Part shown: positions 48,801 to 58,800 of the stretch, piece after piece
Numbering within the stretch: position 1 is the first letter of the stretch
Layout of the letters: each line of letters starts with the position of its first letter
Assembly (NCBI GenBank): GCA_947652115.1
Contig: OX393569.1
Location: 1,555,315-1,619,314, forward strand
Origin: Blastomussa wellsi
Taxonomy: Eukaryota; Cnidaria; Anthozoa; Scleractinia; Plerogyridae
Length of the DNA: 64,000 bases
Direction: 5' to 3'
Position numbers and translations under genes: made by a program
The notes under the pieces: generated by a model
What the model saw: the letters and a program-made list of their open reading frames with translations, nothing else
What the model was told of the DNA's origin: nothing
The model's database searches: none

Positions 48801-51800
48801 ATCAGGAAGCCGAGTAATATTTATTTAAGTTGGACAAAAATCGAGTACCAGAACAATTTAAATTATATTGTGTTATTTTCTACCCTTAATAAAAGGTAAA
48901 CATGCAAGTAATTATCCGTGATAACACCGACAACAATTTCTTATAAGAACCCGAGAAAATGAATTTCAATAAGGTGTAAATAATTTTGGTAAATAAATTT
49001 GTCCAATAAATACTCGAAGTCCTGGCAGATTCCTTCTTGACAACAAAGAGCGCCCATAGTACCGGCACTCAGCAGTCTGAGCACAGGTGGCCCATACGTT
49101 GTATGTGATTTACGTGACATTTATGTTAGAGAATATATGAGAAAAGTTCGAAAATTGCCCTAAATTCTACGTGTGGAAAAGAATGAAAATAAAAATGACT
49201 TACTTTGTGTTTTCCTTGCATTATGTTGACGTCTCTGTGGTCCTGGAGTCAATTTAAAGACATTTAGGCAAGTTTACCATCTGAGCTTTGCCTACGAGTA
49301 AAGCGAAGCAAAAGGCTGGCAATCTAGTCTGCCAACATGCCACACTTGAGGCTCCATAAATCCCACAAAAATGGCCTAATCTCGCCAAAACTGCCTCATG
49401 GAAGCTGTCGATAATTTTTCTCCGAGGGTAAAACACAACACGCAGTGTTTCATAATTTCCTGCCGTTTCCCTTGAAACTTCCCCAGGGGCAGTAGCATGG
49501 TAAAATTTGCATGATAAAAATTGTCCTGTGCCTCTCCAGTGTTGAGAGAGATTTTGTCACAATTAATGGTGCAGTCGCTAAGCTGACAGTTTGGATTTTG
49601 CAGCCAAGATAACTGAACGCGCATCCAACAAAAGCAGAATTTGAAATCTAGAGTCCCAAGGTTAGGATAAACCTTGAAACTCGAGGCAGAGCCTATAGGA
49701 AGAAAAATTATTGACGGCTTCCACGATGCAGTTTAGGTGAGATTAGGCCATTTTTGTGGGATTTATAGAGCTTCGAGTGTGGACTGTTGGCAGACTAGGT
49801 TGCCAGCCTTTCGCTTCAATTTACTCGTAGGCAAACCTCAGAAGGTATTCCCCTAAATGTCTTTAAATCGACTCCAGGACCACAGAACCACAGAGACATA
49901 AAAAATGCAAGGAAAACACAAGGTAAGTCATTTTTATTTGCATTCGTTTCCACACACATATATATTCTCGTTCATAAACGTCACAGAAATCTCGCCTGTG
50001 GTGGTTTTCATAGCATTTGAGTTTGCTCAACCAGCATTTCTGCCAAGAGTTTTATCTAGCTCTCCCTATCCCTCCCCTTTGTTTCCACTGAATTTCAGTG
50101 TGACGGGTGCCTGCTTTGACTCCTTCTTTGCATGGGGGCTCATGGCTGGGTCGCAGCTCCATGCCAGCCACGGGGGCATTATTCAGTCTAGAGGCTGGCT
50201 GCCAAAAGTGGATGCCCTTGGACATTCCAGCCACCCAACCTCCAGTAAGTGATGCAGTTGTTAAAATATACAAGATATTTTTTTCATATATAGTATTTGA
50301 TTAGAATTTGGGAGGCAATGATGTCCTCACTATGCAAATTTGCATATTTTAAAACTTGAATATCTCTGTAATGAAAGGAGATATTAAAAAAATATGCAGC
50401 ATTTTTCTTCTCATGCAAACAACTTGTTAATTAATTTCCTAAAATGGTTTAGATAAGAGAGATGAGAATTTAAAGGACCCATTCATTATTAAAGGGACTT
50501 GGTCAGCCTTTTTCGATGCCATCGAAATTATGGAAATTGTTACTGGAAGTGTTGAGACTACCATCAGCAAATTTCTCAGTGATCTCTCTTGTTTCGACAT
50601 GTTCTGCATAAAATATACAGGTGTACGATATACTGGAACTCTGTGTGTTAACACTAGAAACATTTAGATTCTATGACGAGGACAAGTGCAAGACTTGACT
50701 TGAAATTTTTTGTGCTTACTAACAAAATAGGCTCACAAGAAAACTTCATTTTCCTTTTTTATTGGCAGCAAAGTTAGCACAGTCATTTTTATTGAAGGCA
50801 GTTTGACTTCTCCTAATTGCAAGTTGATTAAACTACTAACAATTTGATAACTTGTTTTCGCCACAACAAGACTAGTTTCAGTGAGATTGCTGTAGTTGCG
50901 AAAGCAAGTTATCAAAATGTTAGTAGCTTTATCTTTTCGCGATTATGAGTCAAACTGCCTTCAATTAAAATGACCGTGTTAACTTTGCTGCTTCCAAAAA
51001 AAGGGAAAATGAAGTTTTCTGGTGAGGCTACTATGTGACAAAACTTAAATTTAAATCTCGTACTCGTAGTCGTCCTCGTCGTAGAATATCAAAGACGTGG
51101 TTGACTAGGGCCCTTTAAGTACTGCATGTAGTTATGAAAGTGTTGATAACAAGCAATTTACTTCAGTTGCCTTTGCAGGCTTGCTCTTGTCCAGAGGAAC
51201 TTTCTTTCTGGAAAAATCTTCTGCCCCGAGAAAGCCATCTCCTTCATTCTCATCCTCTGAAGCTAAATATCATTAATAGTGAACATTTATGGTACGAAGA
51301 CTCGGAGCAAATTTATATCAGAAGATGTCTCAAGACAGAATTCTGCCTGACAGAAAACTATGTTCAATGAGAATAATGCAAATGGCAAAAATGTATAATC
51401 AAATATTAAAATCTCATGAAGGAGGCATCAGTTGAAGGTAAAACAAAGTAATAGAAAACAGGTGAAGTGCCTGTCCCCAGCAGATGTCATAAGTGGTACA
51501 TGTAAATCTGATTTTTACTGTTAATAAGGAAGAGCTCTGAGGTGTTCACTTGAAAAGTCACAACAAGTACCTGATTCCTCCTGCCCTGACTCGCCAGAAG
51601 CAACAGGATTCTGTTGATATAAAAATGACATACATGTACAACTGACAGCTGGTAGCTTAAAATTTTACCACACAAAATTCTTTTATTTCTCTGGCATCTG
51701 TCTATAGTGTACATGTACTCTTCTCTGTAAAGTTCAACTGAACTCAGTTAGACCTCTGCAACTCACAAATGAGTAATCCATTAATTCTGTTTCAATGGCC

Positions 51801-54800
51801 ACAAGCTAAAATCAGTCAACCACAAGGCTTTGGCTTCCAGCATTTCAAAAAGTAACAGACCTGGTAAGTCTCAGCAGCATCCTTTTGTGTAATAAATCAC
51901 TTATTACCCAACTTTGCTCAGGACTAAAATATACAAGATAAACCATGCAAAAATTAAGACAGAAATTTACAAACTAACCTCTCTGTATTTCAAAATATCC
52001 TCTTCAAAATCTTTGTTATACTTCCTCAACTTTTGCCTCAATGTTGCCAAAGCCTGTTTGATATAAGTACATGTAAATGACTTTTCTATTTATCCTCAAG
52101 TCCCCAGTGTAGTCACCAGGCCTTTTCTTTCTTTACAGTCAGTTTAATAAAACCCCACCATTGACATACATGTAGACATCTGGATCAACCAAAACTGGCC
52201 ATGATTAAAATTGGGTTTTGTTTTTCTCCCAATATCATGAATTTTAAATGTAATTAAATGCAATTTAATGGAGTTAACAACAAAGAGCGCTTGCGTTCCC
52301 TTGGAGTCAGCGGTGTCAGCACGTATGCGCATGCGTCAATGCCATGTGCTTTCAGCTTGTAGCGTAGCATTCCAGGAGGCGTTCCGTTTAGCGTTCCATC
52401 TTGGCGTAGCGTGGCAGCTCGATGCCCTGGCAGTTCTTCTATCAGCGTTACAGTTTCTTCGAGTCCTTTTTCCTGTTTTGTGCCGTTATTTTGGCTTGTT
52501 TTTCCGCGTACTCTATGAGTCAGCTTTCGGGGCGATCGACGAATAACAGCGCCGCCGCCATGTTGGATTCTTCGCAGTTGGAGACTTCCTCAGGAGTTTC
52601 TTCTTCAGTGGCAAGTTCCGTGGTTTCGTCGGCTCCGGTAACCTCGCCCCCATCCTTTGTGCTGTCCGCTCAGGATCTTTCGCAAGCTTTCTCTCGGGCG
52701 CTCGGGGATTCGCTGCCTCAAATTCTCGCAGCCGTACAAAACCAAACGAGTCAGCTGTCTGCTTCGAACGTCACCACAATGGGAAGCATGCCGTCGAGCA
52801 CGTGCACACCTTCGCCGTCCTTCCTTGTTAGTTCTTCGCCAGGTTTTGCTGCTGGGCCATCGCCAGGTAATTCTGTTGTACCTTCGTTTATTTCAACCTA
52901 CTGTACCTTAAGCAATTCGTCGCTTTCACGTCCATCGTTGTTTGGTTCCTACGGTGCCTCGAGCTGAGCGCTTCCCGCCACCGGCCAGTTTTTCTCTCCA
53001 CCGCCCCCTGCATCCACCGGGGTGCACTCGGCCTCTTCGTTGCTTCACAAGCCTTTTGTCGTCGGCCCAGGGTATTCGCCAATCCCGGAGAAGCTGGTGT
53101 CGAAAATAAAGGCCGGGCAGTTCGTTGAGCTGGCGGACTTGCTACCCGAAAATGTCAAGGCCCAGGATACGGACCCCCAAGCGTACTTGAATGGAAACCT
53201 GCTCATCGCTTCCAAGAAAAGGGTTCGAGAAATAACAGACATTGTAACTTGGGTGGAAGCCTTTACAGTGTACATGTGGATCTTCTGTTGTTCCTACCCA
53301 GCCAGATGGCATGACATGACCCAGTACAAGCTATTGATTTTGCAGACCGCTCGCTCGTTCTCCGGCAAGGCCTGGCTTCATTATGACACAGCCTTCCGTA
53401 AAGATGCGGCGGCGTCAGGTCTGTCTGACTGGTCCCGTATGAACAGTGACCTCTACAACTTTCACACGTGCTCGCCACAACGACAGCATCAGTTACCTAC
53501 CACTTCTGCTTCGCCTTCTAGATCCGTAGCCTCAGCGTCCACATTCTGCCGGTCCTGGAATAATGGCTCCTGCGCCTGGCCCTTTGGTCAATGTAGGTAT
53601 CGCCACTGCTGTGAGAGGTGTGAAGGAGAGCATTCTAGTGTCAACTGCCCCTTTCGGGCCTCATCGTCATATGCTCAGCGCTCACGATCCTCTTCTCCGC
53701 CACGGAGCAAACGCCCCCCTCCTCTCCATCGAACATTGTAAATAGTGTACAGTTGTGTCGTTCATTTTCTCCTTCACATAGTTTGGTTCCAGTTCCTGTT
53801 CCTGTTCATGTTGTTGCATCTTCAGCAGAAGTTTCGCTGGCTAGCCTCCAGCCTCAGGGAGTCTCAACCCAGACCCCCCAATCCCGTTCGTGTTTGGTTA
53901 CCAGTTCCTTTCGGCAAGACCTGGTTCCCCCTTCTGGGGTGACCCCCATTGATGCACAAAAACTTTGGTGCGAACTTCGTTTTCACCCTGATCAAGTCAA
54001 AGTGGACTATGTAATTACGGGTCTCACAAAGGGTTTCCGTCTTGGTTTTGACCCCTCGGTGGTATCCTTAAAGTCTGCGGTTCAGAACATGCCCTCAGCA
54101 TCCCTTCAGCCATCGGTGATCGCTCAGTACCTACGTTCAGAGCTAGAGAAAGGTCGCGTAGCAGGCCCCTTCCCTGTCTCCCCAACTCCAAACCTTCACG
54201 TCAGTCGCTTTGGAGTGATTCCAAAAAAACATCAACCTGGAAAGTGGCGCCTCACTTTAGATCTGTCCAGTCCTTTCGGCCATAGCGTCAATGATGGCAT
54301 TTCAAAAGAACCATTGTCGGTGCAGTACATGAAGGTAGACGATGTTATTAGCGGGATCATGGGTCTTGGCCGAGGTACACTCATGGCAAAATTTGACGTC
54401 GAGAGTGCCTATCGCAACATCCCAGTCCACCCAGAGGACCGCTATTTACTTGGCATGAAATGGCAGGGCAATTACTTTGTCGATATGGCTCTCCCTTTTG
54501 GGTTACGTTCAGCACCGTTCATTTTTTCGTCCGTTGCAGATTTGTTAGAGTGGATCCTCAAGCACAATTACGGCCTGAATTTCCTCTTGCATTATCTTGA
54601 TGATTTTCATACATTGGGTCCTCCAAACTCTCCTGTCTGCCAGAACAACATTGATACTTGCGTACGGCTCTTTAAGGAGTGGCGTATTCCACTTCACCCA
54701 GATAAGCTGGAGGGACCTTCCACCTGCTTAACTGTGCTAGGTATTGAGTTGGATTCACTCACCCTCCAAGCTCGTCTTCCACGTGCCAAGTTTGAGCGTA

Positions 54801-55447
54801 TTGCTGCCCTACTGGAATCCTGGTCTTCCAAACGGCATTGTACGAGGAAGGAGTTGGAATCTCTCATCGGCACCCTCCATCATGCATGTAAAGTCATACC
54901 CCAGGGGCGTACTTTTCTACGCCGAATGACAAGCTACCTTCATCTTCGTGGACCTGGCAAGGGGCCCCTCTTCGTTTTCCAGGATGGCCGTCCTCTTTCC
55001 AGGGCCCTTCTCTCTTCGTTTCTGCAATCCACTTTACAGGCAGCGGGCATTCCTGGGAAATTTTCAGGTCATAGTTTTAGAACCGGTGCAGCAACAACCG
55101 CCGCCCAGCGAGGCGTTCCAGACCACCTCATTAAGACCATAGGCCGTTGGTCAAGCGAAGCTTATCTTTTGTACGTGCGCACACCGGTGGATTCCATCCT
55201 CTCAGTAGCTGGCAGAATATCTTGACAGGTCTGTAGCTTACTTTATCTAGTCGGTTCAGCAGCTGGGTGCCTCCGGACTTGGGTGTTGTGTTTTGGGGCT
55301 CTGGCTTCGCCTCAGCCATGAGCCCCATTCTCCGAGCTGGCTGTCGCTCGGCTCGGAGGTCCTTCGGCATGGCGTGGGGGCTCATGGCTGGGTTGCCAGG
55401 ATTTGCCAGCCATGGGAGCAGTCTTCATCTAGGAGCTGGCTGCCAAT

Positions 55448-55485
<38 letters not shown>

Positions 55486-55840
55486 TTTTGTAGCGATGCA
55501 GTTGTTAAATGTAATTAAATGCAATTTAATGGAGTTAACAACAAAGAGCGCTTGCGTTCCCTTGGAGTCAGCGGTGTCAGCACGTATGCGCATGCGTCAA
55601 TGCCATGTGCTTTCAGCTTGTAGCGTAGCATTCCAGGAGGCGTTCCGTTTAGCGTTCCATCTTGGCGTAGCGTGGCAGCTCGATGCCCTGGCAGTTCTTC
55701 TCCCACCCCTTCCCTCCCTCTTTCCACTGTTCCATCAGTGTGACGGGTGCCTGTTCCCCTTACTGCGTGGGGGCTCATGGCTGGGTTGCCAGGATTTGCC
55801 AGCCATGGGAGCAGTCTTCATCTAGGAGCTGGCTGCCAAT

Positions 55841-55878
<38 letters not shown>

Positions 55879-58800
55879 TTTTGTAGCGATGCAGTTGTTA
55901 ACCAAGGCTATATTACAGGTATTCTTAAGCAGTGATTAACATTAGATATACCACAGGCAACATTCAATGTCCACAGTAACTCTGAGGTAAAGAATGCAAC
56001 AAAAGTAGAAAAAGAGAGCCTAGTGGCCCTTCAGATGCTTAATGCAGCTAAATGTAATGTAGGCTAAGTTAAAATCGAGCCTATGCGAGTCATTGCAATT
56101 ATTGCGACTATACCCTGTGTACAGTAGCAACAAACAGGGTTCTGCAGGGCTCACATGATTTTGTTCCAGCTGTGTGGGGACGTGCAATTATTTCGAGTCT
56201 TGAAACCTCACCATCTCTCTCTCGCCGTATCGGTAACAATTTCAAGCCCTGCATACAGTATCTGGCAGTGCACATGCAAAGGACATAGGTTAGAATCCTA
56301 CGAGGAGAGCTTGGGAAATAGTTTCCACATGTAGCTATGCCACTCACCCTAGCATTCACTTTACTAAGCTTTTTACGACCTTCAGTGTCTTCCCAATTCT
56401 GACAAAAAAATACAAAAAGTAAGAACTCCTTTCAAACACCCCAGGGCTGAAAATAACTTCCAAAGAGTCGCCGGTCACAATGACTGGCCAAGTAAGTTTT
56501 AGCTCGGTCACACGTCGTTTCTGGCCGGACAAATAAAAATTGTACTCTGCAATTCTCCCCTAGTAATCTAAAGTTAGGTCCCTTACAAAAACAACATTGC
56601 TGCAACATTGCTGCGAACAGTAGAACTGTTGCAATATTCAGGACGTGGGGTCCAGTGTTGACATCAATAATTACTGTAAAACAAAAAGGAAAAAAAAATG
56701 CCAAAAATGTGACGCGTATCAGATTACCATGTGCGAGGCTTGAGCTAGATGTTGTTCGATTTCTGTCACTTTGAAAACTTAAAATTTACTATCAAAGGTG
56801 GACAAAGGAAATGAACTTGAAATAAGCTTTGTTTGATTTAAACTTTCACACAAACTGAAGCGAACAAACTGGATGAAAAGTGTAAAGGCATTATTCTAGA
56901 CTTGCACCAAGTCTACCTCTTTGGTGAGCGTAGCGAGTAAAGCGTCGCGAAGCGACGACCGTGAGTGAGGAAGTTGTGAAAGGACGACCATCGTACATGA
57001 CATGCCTAAACCGTGCATCAAAGGACTTTGTGAAAGTCTAGGTGCATCCTGATAGTAAACAACAACACAGAAACTTTATTCCCTCAATGTGATTGAACGT
57101 GACTGGTCAACATGAGCGGCAATGCGAAAATTTGACCAGACTAAACCCCAATCAGGCCAGACATTGTCCGTTGACCGACCGTTATTTTCAGCCCTGCACC
57201 CACTTCAATAATGATGACAGCTATGGGATGATGACACTTGCAACTGCACAAAATCATTCAACTTAGTTCAGTAAGCCAAAATTCAAAGAAAATTCAATAC
57301 ACTATTGCCTATCACAATATAAAATGTTCCATATTCTTATCCGTTCTCTGCTTTACAAGGTGTATAATACTAAAATAATTATACTAAATTACATTATTGC
57401 AGAAGAAATGACAAATTTATCACACTCAGAAATAAATTGTCAGGTTTATATATTTCACATTTCCTAATTCCTTCATTACCTCTTTGACAAAGTTTTCAAG
57501 CTCAGACAAAGAACGGATGTAAAACTGTGGAATGCCTTCTTTGTCAACAACAGCTTTTGCCTTGGAGAAAGCTTTACCAAGATTCTCAAATTCTGCAGAA
57601 GAGAAAACAGCAAAATATTACATTGCACCAACCTGAAAATCTTGTAAAAGTAAATTCCTCTGTAAATTACAACTAAAAGACTCAACAGAGGCCGGTACTA
57701 AAGTGACAAAGACACACTTTAGCAAACTGTTCATTTACACTCTTTGGCAGTCTCATTGTTAACAAGAAACCTTGGAAATACTCAATCTGAGATTACCATA
57801 AGACCAATACGCCATCCTGCAAGCTGAAAAGCAAGACTACTGAATAGAAATTCAAGTGAATTAGCCCTCGTACAATTGTTGAAATGTCAGATACAAGTTG
57901 AAAGACAACAGATGCCTACAGACTACAGCCTGTATAGTGCATAGACAACATATGACAACTAGGTGTACAGTAGAAGGGAGGGGGTAAATTTCAAAAAAAA
58001 CTGTGGTGCTGCGTTGGTGGGAAGTATAACAATATCATTTGGTTTTATCAACTGGGTTGATAACGTGAATTGGCCACCATAAAGAGATTCAAGAGCTGAA
58101 ATTTCGAGCATTAGCCCTTTGTCAGAGCAAATCGATTCCCTCCAATGAAGGGCTAATGCTCGAAATATCAGCTCTCGAATCTCTTTACGGTGGCCAATTC
58201 ACATTATCAACCCAGTTGATAAAACCAAATTATATAGGTGTACAGTAACCTTAATAACAGATAAAAGCTAGTTGAATAACACATCCGGAGCAAGCAAACC
58301 TGTAAGGACTTTGGAAATATCCTTTATCTTCTTGTGATTCTTTAGCTGTTTGATAGAATTAATGAGCTCTTCAAACCTATTAATTACAAAAGCAAACATT
58401 AAGAAGATTAAGTTTTTGAATATTATTTGAAAAAAAAACATTTAAATCACAATATTAACAGAATTCACCAGGGAGACTGTCTGGTGAAATTTGTGATAGG
58501 ATACTATCACCAAAATGACATAAAAGTAAGAATGTTTTACCACTTTGAATGAACATACATGTATTAAATACTATGTTCATATTTATAGATGACTTTTAAA
58601 AAACTTATTGCTCCTTTTAACCAATCTGAACATGAATTTTTAAATCAAAAATTAGATTTCAAAACCAATCTTAGATTTCGAAGGTGTGTTATTCAGATTG
58701 ATATCTGAAACTGGTTCAGATTTTTGCTTCATACGAGTGTGCCTTGCCTGGATTCTACGGTGCAGTTAATTAACTTGATACACAACAAACAGGTCAGGTT

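Larger units (their letters stand above)
52244..55901 (+). mobile_element. Ngaro-like element 2, internally deleted and non-autonomous
   Basis: Order: A1 (52244-52440), ORF1, RT fused to recombinase C-terminus, B1 (55372-55509), A2 (55505-55701), B2 (55764-55901). The split repeats match the architecture at 34114-39307, but their sequence is a different family. ORF1 has a premature stop at 52965-52967. About 1.25 kb covering RNase H and the recombinase N-terminus is missing compared with element 1. The A and B copies still look nearly identical within the element, suggesting fairly recent insertion, perhaps mobilised in trans. It is antisense to eIF3c, in the intron between exons 5 and 6. Confidence 0.88.
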
